A stretch of 64,000 nucleotides of DNA. Origin: Marinibaculum pumilum (GTDB lineage: Bacteria; Pseudomonadota; Alphaproteobacteria; Ferrovibrionales; Ferrovibrionaceae). The stretch's first letter is position 1, and each line of letters starts with the position of its first letter. Shown here piece by piece: positions 53,377-61,995 of this stretch. Position numbers and translations under genes: made by a program. Where the stretch lies: the NCBI RefSeq assembly GCF_042646425.1, contig NZ_JBHRTR010000037.1, positions 97,961-161,960 on the forward strand, written 5' to 3'. The notes under the pieces are model-generated. The model saw nothing but the letters and a program-made list of their open reading frames with translations. It made no database searches and had not been told where the DNA came from.

Positions 53377-54563
53377 GGCCGCTGGTCCAGCCCGCAATGC
53401 CGGCGCATCGCGGCGCAGAGCCGCTCGATATCCGCGTCGCTGACATGCAGGTGCGGGGTCACCCGGACGGAATCGCCGCGCACGCTGACATGGATGTTCT
53501 CCGCCACCAGCCGCTGCGGCAGGTCGTCGGGCAGCCCGCCGGGCAGGCGCACCCCCAGGAAATGGGGCGCCCGCATGCCGGCGCCGGCGACGACGGCGCC
53601 GGCGGCGCCGAGTTCCCCGGCGATCCGTGCGGTGGTCGCGCCGAGGCTCGCGGCGATGGCCGGCGGCGTCCATTCCAGAAGCTGTTCCAGTGCGGTCAGC
53701 GCCATCGGCATCAGCGCGAAATTCGACCGCTCCCCCATGTCGAAGCGGCGCGCGCCGGCGGCATAGGCGTCCGAATAGGTGGCAAGGCGGCGGAAATCCT
53801 CCGACCCTTCCCGTGCGATCCAGTTGTTCTCCAGCGGTTCGCCGTCCTGGCGCTCGGGTGCGACAAAAAGGAAGCCCAGGCTGTAGGGTCCCAGGAGCCA
53901 TTTGTAGCTGGCGCAGACCATGAAGTCGGGGCGGATTTCCGCCACGTCCAGCGGCAGCGCGCCGAGCGACTGCGTCACGTCCAGCACCAGTGCCGCGCCC
54001 TGCCGGCGCAGGGCTGCGCCGATGGCGGCGAGGTCGAGCAGGGCGCCGTCGCTCCAATGGCAATGGGGCAGGGCGGCGATCGCCGTCTGCGGGCCGATCG
54101 CCTGCAGCAGCCCGGACGTGAAGCCGCCGTCATTGCCGCGTGCAATCGTCCGCACCGTCGCGCCGTCGCGCTCCGCCAGGACCTGCCAGGGATAGACGTT
54201 CGACGGGAACTGCTCGGCAATCACCAGGATCTCCTGGCCGGGGCCGACCGCCAGGTTCCGGGCCGCGGTCTCGATCCCGTAGGAGGCCGAGGGGACGATG
54301 GCCACATCCTCCGCCGTGGCGCCGATCAGCCGGGCGAAGGCGCTGCGTGCCTGTTCCGATTCCGTGAAGAAATCCGGCGGCGTCAGCTCCCATGGCCGGG
54401 ACTTGCGCCCGACGCCGGCTTCTCCCGCCTGCCGGACGGCGGCAAGCGAAGGTGTCATGTAGGCGCAGTTGAAATACGCCACCTCGTCCGGGATCTCGAA
54501 CAGCGACCTCTGACAGGGAAGAATCCCTGCATTGCCGCGACTTTCCGGCCGATCCGCCGCCAT
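53373..54563 (-). CDS. Class V aminotransferase-like PLP enzyme (first of pair)
   Basis: A 396-residue fold type I PLP protein. Motifs are VAYFNCAYMTPSL, PSASYGIETAARNL, LVLDVTQSLGALPLDV and CASYKWLLGPYSLGFLFV, where Lys binds PLP. It resembles the kynureninase/isopenicillin-N-epimerase group but is clearly different from its neighbour, so the pair is not a recent duplication. GGAGG lies 6 bases before the ATG at 54563. It is divergent from serC, with about 157 bases between the two starts. The overlap with the next gene implies they are made together, perhaps as a heterodimer. Confidence 0.8.
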   Translation of the reverse strand: MAADRPESRGNAGILPCQRSLFEIPDEVAYFNCAYMTPSLAAVRQAGEAGVGRKSRPWELTPPDFFTESEQARSAFARLIGATAEDVAIVPSASYGIETAARNLAVGPGQEILVIAEQFPSNVYPWQVLAERDGATVRTIARGNDGGFTSGLLQAIGPQTAIAALPHCHWSDGALLDLAAIGAALRRQGAALVLDVTQSLGALPLDVAEIRPDFMVCASYKWLLGPYSLGFLFVAPERQDGEPLENNWIAREGSEDFRRLATYSDAYAAGARRFDMGERSNFALMPMALTALEQLLEWTPPAIAASLGATTARIAGELGAAGAVVAGAGMRAPHFLGVRLPGGLPDDLPQRLVAENIHVSVRGDSVRVTPHLHVSDADIERLCAAMRRHCGLDQRP

Positions 54564-54638
54564 TTTTCCTCCTTCCACAACCGACGCCGCGCGCGCGGCA
54601 GAGGTGCCTCATTCTGGTTGTGCGCCGCAACATGGCCG

Positions 54639-54666
54639 TTGACAGCGCAGGGCCGGACCCTAATAT
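54639..54666 (+). promoter_or_regulatory. Promoter of serC-serA
   Basis: TTGACA (54639-54644), 16 bases, then TAATAT (54661-54666): one of the best sigma-70 matches in the window. Transcription would begin near 54673, leaving a leader of about 48 nt. Confidence 0.65.
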
Positions 54667-54679
54667 CCGCCGCGGGCCA

Positions 54680-54718
54680 CACCCCCCCAACGGGGTGCTA
54701 CTTATCTGGAAGGATAAG
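54680..54718 (+). promoter_or_regulatory. Two-hairpin leader of serC
   Basis: CACCCC (54680-54685) pairs with GGGGTG (54692-54697). CTTATC (54701-54706) pairs with GATAAG (54713-54718), holding the AAGGA ribosome-binding site in the loop and stem. A cis-regulatory serC leader motif is known from comparative work in alphaproteobacteria. I cannot verify from memory that this one fits its consensus. Confidence 0.5.
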
Positions 54719-54720
54719 CG

Positions 54721-55887
54721 ATGATGAAGCCGGACGCGCGCCCTGCGCGCGCGCATTTCTCATCCGGACCGTGCGCCAAGCGCCCCGGATGGAGCCCCGA
54801 CGTTCTGGCCGACGCGCTGGTCGGCCGCTCCCACCGATCCAAGGAAGGCAAGGCGAAGCTGAAGGCGGTGATCGACCGCCATCGCGCGCTGCTGGGCATT
54901 CCCGACGACTATCATGTCGGCATCGTGCCCGCCTCGGACACCGGTGCGGTGGAAATGGCCATGTGGACGATGCTCGGCGCCCGCGGCGTCGACATGCTGG
55001 CCTGGGAAAGCTTCGGCAGCGGCTGGGTGACCGACGTCCAGAAGCAGCTGAAGCTCGACGATGTCCGCCTGCTGGAGGCGCCCTACGGCGCCCTTCCCGA
55101 CCTTTCCCAGGTGGACTGGAGCCGCGACGTGGTCTTCACCTGGAACGGCACCACCTCCGGTGTCCGGGTGCCCGACGGCGGCTGGATCGCCGCAGACCGC
55201 CAGGGCCTGTCGATCTGCGACGCGACCTCTGCCGTGTTCGCCATGGACCTGCCCTGGGACAAGCTCGACGTCACCACCTGGTCCTGGCAGAAGGTGCTGG
55301 GCGGCGAGGCGGCGCACGGCATGCTGGTGCTCAGCCCGCGCGCCGTCGAACGGCTGGAGAGCTATGTCCCGCCGCGGCCGCTGCCGAAGCTGTTCCGGAT
55401 GACCAAGTCCGGCAAGCTGAACGACGGCATCTTCGTGGGCGAGACCATCAACACCCCCTCCATGCTCTGCGTCGAGGACGTGCTGGACGCGCTCGCCTGG
55501 GTGGAGCGCATCGGCGGCAAGGCGGAATGCATCCGCCGGTCGGAGGCCAACCTGGCCGTCGTCGCCGACTGGGTCGCTGCATCCGACTGGGCGGATTTCC
55601 TGGCGGCGGATCCGAAGATCCGCTCCTGCACCTCGATCTGCCTGTCGATCACCGATTCCTGGTTCGCCGGCCTGCCGGAGAAGGAGCAGGCTGCGACGGC
55701 CAAGGCGCTGACCGGCCTGCTGGAAAAGGAAGGCGTGGCGCTGGACATCGGTTCCTACCGCGACGCCCCGCCCGGCATCCGCATCTGGGGCGGCGCGACG
55801 GTGGAAACGGCAGATCTTTCCGCGCTGATGCCCTGGCTCGACTGGGCCTGGCAGCAGCTGCGCGAAGGCGACCGCGTCGTCGCCTGA
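54721..55887 (+). CDS. serC: Phosphoserine aminotransferase, alphaproteobacterial type
   Basis: A 388-residue PLP enzyme, second step of serine synthesis (also used in pyridoxine synthesis). It belongs to the alphaproteobacterial SerC subtype: FSSGPCAKRPGWSPDVL, GRSHRSKEGKAKLKAVI, VPASDTGAVEMAMW, FTWNGTTSGVRVPDG, and the PLP lysine in TWSWQKVLGGEAAHGML. A second ATG directly follows the first; AAGGA is 6 bases before the first. It is followed by serA after 111 bases and shares its promoter. Confidence 0.95.
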   Translation: MMKPDARPARAHFSSGPCAKRPGWSPDVLADALVGRSHRSKEGKAKLKAVIDRHRALLGIPDDYHVGIVPASDTGAVEMAMWTMLGARGVDMLAWESFGSGWVTDVQKQLKLDDVRLLEAPYGALPDLSQVDWSRDVVFTWNGTTSGVRVPDGGWIAADRQGLSICDATSAVFAMDLPWDKLDVTTWSWQKVLGGEAAHGMLVLSPRAVERLESYVPPRPLPKLFRMTKSGKLNDGIFVGETINTPSMLCVEDVLDALAWVERIGGKAECIRRSEANLAVVADWVAASDWADFLAADPKIRSCTSICLSITDSWFAGLPEKEQAATAKALTGLLEKEGVALDIGSYRDAPPGIRIWGGATVETADLSALMPWLDWAWQQLREGDRVVA

Positions 55888-55998
55888 CGGCGCCGGTCCC
55901 GGATTTCCCTTTCGACAACAATCCATTTCCAGGACGGGACCGTCCCCGGGCGCTGCGGCGCCTGGGGATGCGTGCCGGCCATCGACCAGGAGACAGAC

Positions 55999-57597
55999 AT
56001 GGTCAAGGTCCTTATCGCGGACAAACTGAGCGAGCGCGCGGCGGAGATCTTCCGCGAGCGCGGCATCGAGGTGGACGAGAAGCCGGGCCTGAGCCCGGAG
56101 GAGCAGCGCGAGATCATCGGCGAGTATGACGGCCTGGCCGTCCGCTCCGCCACCAAGGTGACCCCGGCGCTGCTGGAGCATGCCGACCGCCTGCGGGTGA
56201 TCGGCCGCGCCGGCATCGGCGTTGACAATATCGACATCCCCGCCGCCACCAAGCGCGGCATCTGCGTGATGAACACGCCCTACGGCAATTCCATCACCAC
56301 CGCCGAGCATGCGGTGGCGATGATGATGTCCCTGGCGCGGCAGATCCCGCAGGCCGATGCCTCCACCCAGGCCGGCAAGTGGGAGAAGTCGCGCTTCATG
56401 GGCGTGGAGCTGTTCGGCAAGACCCTGGGTGTGATCGGCTGCGGCAATATCGGCTCCATCGTCGCCGACCGGGCGCAGGGCCTGAAGATGCGGGTCGTTG
56501 CCTTCGATCCCTACCTCACCGAGGACCGCGCGGTGAACCTGGGGGTCGAGAAGGTGACCCTGGACGAGCTGCTGGCGCGGGCGGACTTCATCTCCCTGCA
56601 CACGCCGATGACCGACCAGACGAAGGGGATCATCGACGCCGCCGCGATCGCCAAGTGCAAGGAAGGCGTGCGCATCATCAACTGCGCGCGCGGCGGCCTG
56701 GTGGTCGAGGAAGACCTGAAGGCGGCGCTGGATTCCGGCCGGGTCGCGGGTGCGGCGATGGACGTGTTCGTGAAGGAGCCGGCGAAGGAGAACATCCTGT
56801 TCGGTCATCCGAACCTGGTGGCCACGCCGCATCTGGGCGCCTCCACCTCCGAGGCGCAGGAGAATGTCGCCCTGCAGGTGGCGGAGCAGATGGCCGACTA
56901 TCTGGTGCTGGGCGCGGTGACCAACGCCATCAACATGCCGTCGGTCACCGCGGAGGAGGCACCGCGGCTGCGCCCCTACATGAAGCTGGCGGAGCAGATC
57001 GGCAGCCTGGCGGCGCAGATGGCGAATGGTGGGCTCAGCAGCATCCAGGTGGAGTATGAGGGCCATGCGGCAGAGCTGAACACCCGGCCGCTGACCGCCA
57101 TCGTGCTGCAGGGCGTGCTGCAGCCGAAGATGGATTCGGTGAACATGGTGAACGCGCCGGTCGTCGCGAAGGAGCGCGACATCGACGTGGCGGAGGTGAA
57201 GCACGAGCGGCAGAGCTTCTACCAGTCGCTGATGCGGGTGGTGTTGAAGACGGACAGCGAAACTTATACCGTCACCGGCACCCTGTTCGGCCACAAGCCG
57301 CGGATCGTGGAGATCGATTCGATCCAGATCGAGGCCGAGCTGGAAGGCCATATGCTGTATGTCGAAAATGACGACAAGCCCGGCTTCATCGGCAATCTGG
57401 GCACCGCGCTGGGCAAGGCCGGGGTCAATATCGCGACCTTCGCCCTGGGGCGCGCGTCGCGTGGCGCCGGCGCCCTGTCGCTGATCGCCATCGACGATGC
57501 GGTGCCGGAGGCCCTGCTGAAGGACCTGCACAAGCTGGACGGTGTCCGCCGGGTCACGGCGCTGAACTTCGGAACCGATTCGCCGGCGGCTGGTTAA
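55999..57597 (+). CDS. serA: D-3-phosphoglycerate dehydrogenase, long form
   Basis: A 532-residue enzyme opening serine synthesis from 3-phosphoglycerate. The NAD fold has GVIGCGNIGSIVADRA. Catalytic Arg lies in INCARGGLVVEEDL, Glu in DVFVKEPAKEN and His in ATPHLGASTSEAQ. The long C-terminus holds the allosteric substrate-binding domain (about 320-450) and an ACT domain (about 455-530, VENDDKPGFIGNLGTALG) that senses serine. AGGAG lies 7 bases before the ATG at 55999. Confidence 0.96.
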   Translation: MVKVLIADKLSERAAEIFRERGIEVDEKPGLSPEEQREIIGEYDGLAVRSATKVTPALLEHADRLRVIGRAGIGVDNIDIPAATKRGICVMNTPYGNSITTAEHAVAMMMSLARQIPQADASTQAGKWEKSRFMGVELFGKTLGVIGCGNIGSIVADRAQGLKMRVVAFDPYLTEDRAVNLGVEKVTLDELLARADFISLHTPMTDQTKGIIDAAAIAKCKEGVRIINCARGGLVVEEDLKAALDSGRVAGAAMDVFVKEPAKENILFGHPNLVATPHLGASTSEAQENVALQVAEQMADYLVLGAVTNAINMPSVTAEEAPRLRPYMKLAEQIGSLAAQMANGGLSSIQVEYEGHAAELNTRPLTAIVLQGVLQPKMDSVNMVNAPVVAKERDIDVAEVKHERQSFYQSLMRVVLKTDSETYTVTGTLFGHKPRIVEIDSIQIEAELEGHMLYVENDDKPGFIGNLGTALGKAGVNIATFALGRASRGAGALSLIAIDDAVPEALLKDLHKLDGVRRVTALNFGTDSPAAG

Positions 57598-57602
57598 CGG
57601 TA

Positions 57603-57634
57603 TTCGGGTCCGCGGGATGTCCCGCGGACCCGAA
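57603..57634 (+). terminator. Strong palindrome after serA
   Basis: TTCGGGTCCGCGGG and CCCGCGGACCCGAA form a 14-bp perfect stem with the loop ATGT, 5 bases after the serA stop. There is no T-run, but the position and strength point to transcription termination or mRNA 3-prime protection. Confidence 0.6.
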
Positions 57635-57759
57635 CCAAATGTTGCCGTCTGCCGCTATTGTGTCGCTTTCAATCGTATTCAATAGAGCTGCCGTCGACTT
57701 TCCCCTTTTCCTTGCCAGGGCCGAAATGCTGTATTCTCCGGCCGAAAGGGAAGGATTGG

Positions 57760-59175
57760 ATGGCATCAAGCCGTAACGCGGAACTGGACGCCTTTCTCAG
57801 CAGCCTGCCGGGCAAGTCGGCGGGCGATCTGGCGCGCCTGATCGAGCGCGACCGGCTGAGCGGCAAGGGCGGCACGCCCCTTCCGCACGAGCAGATCCTG
57901 GCCAGCCTGCGTCCCTCCCTTCGCGCCCAGGGCGGGGCGGAACGCACGCCCACGCCGCTGCGCCTGTTCTGCAATGCCTTCCAGGACCTCCTCTCCATGG
58001 AGGAGCCGCAGGTGAAGCGGCCCGGTCGCATCGCCCGGTCATCGATCATGCCGGTCTGGAACTGGATCTCCACGGAACTGCTGCCGGAGCGCGCGCCTCA
58101 GCTGGAGGCGGAGATCCGCGACGCGATCCTGGCGGAGGATGCGGAGACCCGCGACACCCTGGTACTGGAACTGCAGTCGGAAGCGGCGGAGGCGATGACG
58201 GCGGCGATCGCCGAGCTTGAGCCGCTGACGGAGAAGAAGCCGAAGAAGCGCCAGGCCCTGGCGACGCGGCTCGGCCTGGCCCGCCGCATCGACGATGCGG
58301 CGGAAATGGCGGAAATCCTCAAGATCGCCGAGCCACTGGGCAAGCTCCAGGCGCAGTTGCCGCGGCCGATTCCCGACCTCTCCGACCAGATGATCGGGGT
58401 CATCAAGAAGGCCTATGACTGGTTCACCGAGAACCGGGCCGAGCATGCCGTCTATGTGATCCTGATCGTGATGGCCCGGCTGGAGAAGCCGGAGACGGTG
58501 CTGCGCATCGGCCGCGCGCTGTCCTGGCGGATGGACGACACCCTGCTCAGCAATACCGACCTGGCGATCACCGGCGACCTGCTTGTCGGCGACCTGGAGC
58601 GGCTGTCCGACAGCATCGTGCAGCAGGTGCGCGAACGCGGTCCGGCGGAGAAGATCGCCGAGACCCTGAAGACCTTCACCGCGGCGTTCAGCGCCCTGAC
58701 GAAGGAGATCGGCATCCGCCGCGAAGGGCGCTGGGGCAAGCGGCTGCTGGCGATGCGCGCCAAGATCTCCGAGGCGATGACCGGCGAACTTGGCCAGTGG
58801 GAGAAGGTGATGGCGGCCGGCCTGCCGCAGGCGCGCGACACCCGGACCGGCTTCTACAGCCCGGACATCCGCCGGCCGCCGCAGGAAGACAAGTCCGCCA
58901 CCCTGATGCGCTTCGCGGAGCTGATGAGCGGGGTGCGGACCAGTGCCGATGCCTGCGCCTTCGGCAACGAATACCGTTCCGCCCAGGCGGGCCTGACCAA
59001 GGAACTGGACCAGTACGTGGAAAAGCTCTACGACCGCCTGCGGTCGGCGGAGGACCCGGAACTCAAGGCGCATGGCGTCGCCTTCCATAGGATCACGGTG
59101 GAGCTGACCCGCATCCTGAGCGGCGAGGATGCCGCCTCCATCGTCATGCGCAGGGGCAAGGCCGCGGCGGCGTGA
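57760..59175 (+). CDS. Conserved helical protein of unknown function
   Basis: A 471-residue soluble protein with no signal peptide and no membrane segment. It reads as almost all helix, rich in Leu, Ala, Glu and Arg. Landmarks are LDAFLSSLPGKSAGDLARLI at the start, LRLFCNAFQDLL, SIMPVWNWISTELLPE, and HAVYVILIVMARLEKPETVLRIGRALSW in the middle. TRTGFYSPDIRRPP followed by AELMSGVRTSADACAFG lies near the end. No catalytic motif or family is recognised. GGAAGG lies 5 bases before the ATG. It sits alone between serA and hisZ, bounded by hairpins on both sides, so it is probably its own transcript. Normal codon use argues for a resident gene. Confidence 0.75.
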   Translation: MASSRNAELDAFLSSLPGKSAGDLARLIERDRLSGKGGTPLPHEQILASLRPSLRAQGGAERTPTPLRLFCNAFQDLLSMEEPQVKRPGRIARSSIMPVWNWISTELLPERAPQLEAEIRDAILAEDAETRDTLVLELQSEAAEAMTAAIAELEPLTEKKPKKRQALATRLGLARRIDDAAEMAEILKIAEPLGKLQAQLPRPIPDLSDQMIGVIKKAYDWFTENRAEHAVYVILIVMARLEKPETVLRIGRALSWRMDDTLLSNTDLAITGDLLVGDLERLSDSIVQQVRERGPAEKIAETLKTFTAAFSALTKEIGIRREGRWGKRLLAMRAKISEAMTGELGQWEKVMAAGLPQARDTRTGFYSPDIRRPPQEDKSATLMRFAELMSGVRTSADACAFGNEYRSAQAGLTKELDQYVEKLYDRLRSAEDPELKAHGVAFHRITVELTRILSGEDAASIVMRRGKAAAA

Positions 59176-59245
59176 CCGGTCGTGGCGGGCGGGAATGCCG
59201 TCCGCCCGCATTTCTGACTGCATTGCGAGAGCGAAATGGCTAAAA

Positions 59246-59267
59246 CGGGGCGGTTTTGACCGCCCCG
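59246..59267 (+). terminator. Terminator-like hairpin
   Basis: CGGGGCGGT (59246-59254), loop TTTG, ACCGCCCCG (59259-59267): 9 perfect pairs, 70 bases after the unknown protein and 60 before hisZ. It is preceded by AAAA but lacks a T-run after it on this strand. Confidence 0.4.
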
Positions 59268-59327
59268 CTGCCGGCTGCGCGCCGGCCGGGACGGAATCTG
59301 GGGAATAGCGATCGTGGGCGCGGCGAG

Positions 59328-60575
59328 ATGACAGTGCAGGAGGGGCCGGTGCGGCCGGCGAACGACCGGGCCGCGCAGGGCGAGGCGGCACCGGGCGAGA
59401 CCGATGGCGCGGCGGACGCGCCGCCCGGCGGCGGGCCTGCCGGTCTGCTGCCGGCCGGTCTGCGCGACGAGCTGCCGCCCCGCGCCGGGCTGGAGGCGCT
59501 GATCGGCGAGAAGGTGACGGCGATCCTGCGCGGCCACGGCTATCTGCGGGTGAAGCCGCCGCTGCTGGAGTTCGAGGAGACACTGCTGGACGGCACGGGG
59601 GCGGCGCTGGGGCCGCAGATGTTCCGGCTGATGGACCCGGTCTCGCAGCGGATGATGGGGCTGCGCACCGATACCACGGTGCAGGTCTGCCGCATTGCGC
59701 GCAGCCGCCTGGCCGGCGCGGAGCGGCCGCTGCGCCTGTCCTATGCCGGCCAGGTGCTGCGGGTGCGCGGCTCGCAGCTGCGCCCCGAACGGCAGTTCGG
59801 CCAGGTGGGGGCGGAGCTGATCGGCAGCGCCGACCCGGCCGCCGACCTGGAAGTGGCGCTGCTGGCGGTCGACAGCCTGACCGCCCTGGGCGTGCGGCAG
59901 GTCGCCCTGAACCTGTGCGACCCGCGCCTGGTGCCGGCGGTCTGTGCCGGCGCCGGACTGTCGCCGGAGGCCGCATCTCTGGCCCGCTATGCCCTGGACC
60001 GCAAGGACGGCGCGGCGCTGGAGCGTGTGGCAGGGGATGCGACTGCCATGCTGCGGCCATACCTGCGGGTCGGCACGGCCGATGTCGTGGTGGCGCGGCT
60101 GCGCGCCGCCAACCCGCCGCCGGCGGCCCTGGCGATGATCGACGCCCTGGACCGCATCGCCATCGCCCTGCAGGCGGCCGAGCCGGAGCTTCTGGTCACG
60201 GTGGATCCGGGCGAGTATCGCGGCTTCGAGTATCACAATGGGCCGAGCTTCGCCCTGTTCGCCGACGGCGTGCGTGGCGAGCTGGGCCGCGGCGGCCGCT
60301 ATGGCGGCCGGCAGGGCATCGAGGAGGCCACCGGCTTCACCCTGTACATGGACAGCCTGCTGCGGGCGGTGGAGCCGCCGCCGCAGGAGCCCTGCCTGTT
60401 CCTGCCTTATGGCCTGCCGCATGAAGAGGCGCGGCGCCTGCGCGGCGAGGGCTGGGTGACGGTAGCGGGTCTGTCGCCGGACGCCGCCCCGGCGGCCGAG
60501 GCGCGGCGCCTGGGATGCAGCCACCTGTTGCAGGACGGGCGGCCGCTGGCGCTGTCGGAGATCCCGGCGGGCTGA
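59328..60575 (+). CDS. hisZ: ATP phosphoribosyltransferase regulatory subunit HisZ
   Basis: A 415-residue paralogue of histidyl-tRNA synthetase that activates the short HisG in histidine synthesis. It keeps the class II fold (LEALIGEKVTAILRGHGYLRVKPPLLEFEETLL, MFRLMDPVSQRMMGLRTDTTVQVCRIA, SYAGQVLRVRG, ERQFGQVGAELIG). The C-terminal anticodon-binding domain is missing, which separates HisZ from HisS. A low-complexity Gly/Ala/Pro N-terminus of about 40 residues is extra. No strong ribosome-binding site is seen before the ATG. The order hisZ-purA is conserved in alphaproteobacteria. Confidence 0.88.
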   Translation: MTVQEGPVRPANDRAAQGEAAPGETDGAADAPPGGGPAGLLPAGLRDELPPRAGLEALIGEKVTAILRGHGYLRVKPPLLEFEETLLDGTGAALGPQMFRLMDPVSQRMMGLRTDTTVQVCRIARSRLAGAERPLRLSYAGQVLRVRGSQLRPERQFGQVGAELIGSADPAADLEVALLAVDSLTALGVRQVALNLCDPRLVPAVCAGAGLSPEAASLARYALDRKDGAALERVAGDATAMLRPYLRVGTADVVVARLRAANPPPAALAMIDALDRIAIALQAAEPELLVTVDPGEYRGFEYHNGPSFALFADGVRGELGRGGRYGGRQGIEEATGFTLYMDSLLRAVEPPPQEPCLFLPYGLPHEEARRLRGEGWVTVAGLSPDAAPAAEARRLGCSHLLQDGRPLALSEIPAG

Positions 60576-60625
60576 GGCTGCCGGCACCAATCGGATCGGT
60601 TCGAACGGGAACGGAGTGAGCGTTC

Positions 60626-61918
60626 ATGGGCAATGTTGCCGTAGTCGGCGCCCAGTGGGGGGATGAAGGCAAGGGCAAGGTGGTGGACTGGCTCAGCCAG
60701 CGCGCCGATGTCGTCGTGCGCTTCCAGGGCGGCCACAATGCCGGCCATACCCTGGTCATCGACGGCAAGGTCTACAAGCTGTCCCTGCTGCCTTCCGGCG
60801 TGGTGCGCCAGGACAAGGTCTCCTTCATCGGCAATGGCGTGGTGGTCGATCCCTGGGCCCTGGCCAGCGAGATCGAGACCCTGCGCGGGCAGGGCGTGAC
60901 GATCACGCCGGACAACCTGGTGCTGGCCGATGCCGCCACCCTGATTCTGCCGGTGCACCGGGACCTGGACGCGCTGCGCGAGGATGGCGGTGCGCGCCTG
61001 AAGATCGGCACCACCCGGCGCGGCATCGGCCCCGCCTACGAGGACAAGGTCGGCCGTCGGGCGATCCGGGTCTGCGACCTGGCCGATCCGGAGGTGCTGA
61101 CCGCGAAGGTGGAGACCCTGCTGGCGCATCACAACGCGCTGCGCAAGGGGCTGGGCCATGACCCGGTCGACGCGGGCGGGATCTGCACCGCGCTGCAGGA
61201 GATCGCGCCGAAGGTGCTGCCCTTCGCCAGCCCGGTGTCGGAGCGGCTGGACCGGCTGCGCCGGCAGGGGGCGAAGATCCTGTTCGAGGGCGCGCAGGGC
61301 GCGATGCTCGACGTCGACCACGGCACCTATCCCTATGTCACCTCCTCCAACACGGTGGCGGGGCAGGCGGCGACCGGCTGCGGCCTGGGTCCCGGTGCCG
61401 TCGACTATGTCCTGGGCATCACCAAGGCCTATACCACCCGGGTCGGCTCCGGCCCCTTCCCGACCGAGCAGCAGAACGAGATCGGCGAGCGGCTGGGCAG
61501 CCGCGGCCGCGAGTTCGGCACGGTGACCGGCCGCGCCCGGCGCTGCGGCTGGTTCGACGCGGTGATGGTGCGCCAGGCCGTGCGCTTCGCCGGCATCACC
61601 GGCATCGCGCTGACCAAGCTGGACGTGCTGGACGGCTTCGACGAGCTCTGCGTCTGCACCGGCTATCGCCTGGACGGCCGGGAACTGGACAGCTTCCCCG
61701 CCGGGATGAGCGAGCAGGCCCGGGTCGAACCGGTCTACGAGACCCTGGAGGGCTGGGGCGACAGCACCCAGGGTGCGCGCAGCTGGGCCGACCTGCCGGC
61801 GACGGCGATCAAGTATGTCCGCCGCATCGAGGAACTGATCGGCGCGCCGGTGACCATGCTCTCCACCTCGCCGGAGCGCGAGGACACCATCCTGATGAAC
61901 GACCCGTTTGAAAGCTGA
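60626..61918 (+). CDS. purA: Adenylosuccinate synthetase
   Basis: A 430-residue GTPase of AMP synthesis, joining IMP and aspartate. The P-loop GAQWGDEGKGKVVDWLSQ holds the catalytic Asp, and GGHNAGHT the catalytic His. The IMP loop is TTRRGIGPAYEDK. VTSSNTVAGQAATGCGLGP, GPFPTEQ and FGTVTGRARRCGWFD follow, and ALTKLDVLDG is the guanine site. It follows hisZ by 50 bases. Its last two codons and stop (GAA AGC TGA) lie in the first unit of a tandem repeat. Confidence 0.97.
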   Translation: MGNVAVVGAQWGDEGKGKVVDWLSQRADVVVRFQGGHNAGHTLVIDGKVYKLSLLPSGVVRQDKVSFIGNGVVVDPWALASEIETLRGQGVTITPDNLVLADAATLILPVHRDLDALREDGGARLKIGTTRRGIGPAYEDKVGRRAIRVCDLADPEVLTAKVETLLAHHNALRKGLGHDPVDAGGICTALQEIAPKVLPFASPVSERLDRLRRQGAKILFEGAQGAMLDVDHGTYPYVTSSNTVAGQAATGCGLGPGAVDYVLGITKAYTTRVGSGPFPTEQQNEIGERLGSRGREFGTVTGRARRCGWFDAVMVRQAVRFAGITGIALTKLDVLDGFDELCVCTGYRLDGRELDSFPAGMSEQARVEPVYETLEGWGDSTQGARSWADLPATAIKYVRRIEELIGAPVTMLSTSPEREDTILMNDPFES

Positions 61919-61971
61919 GATTGGCGAAAGCTGAGATTGACGAAAGCTGAGTTGGGCGAAAGCCGAGGCGG
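61908..61971 (+). repeat. 16-bp tandem repeat spanning the purA stop
   Basis: Four degenerate units of GCGAAAGCTGAGATTG. The first contains the final Glu-Ser codons and stop of purA, so the array arose from the 3-prime end of the gene. It fills most of the 77 bases before the next start. Confidence 0.85.
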
Positions 61972-61995
61972 GTCTGTGCGCCAAGAGAGGCTGCA

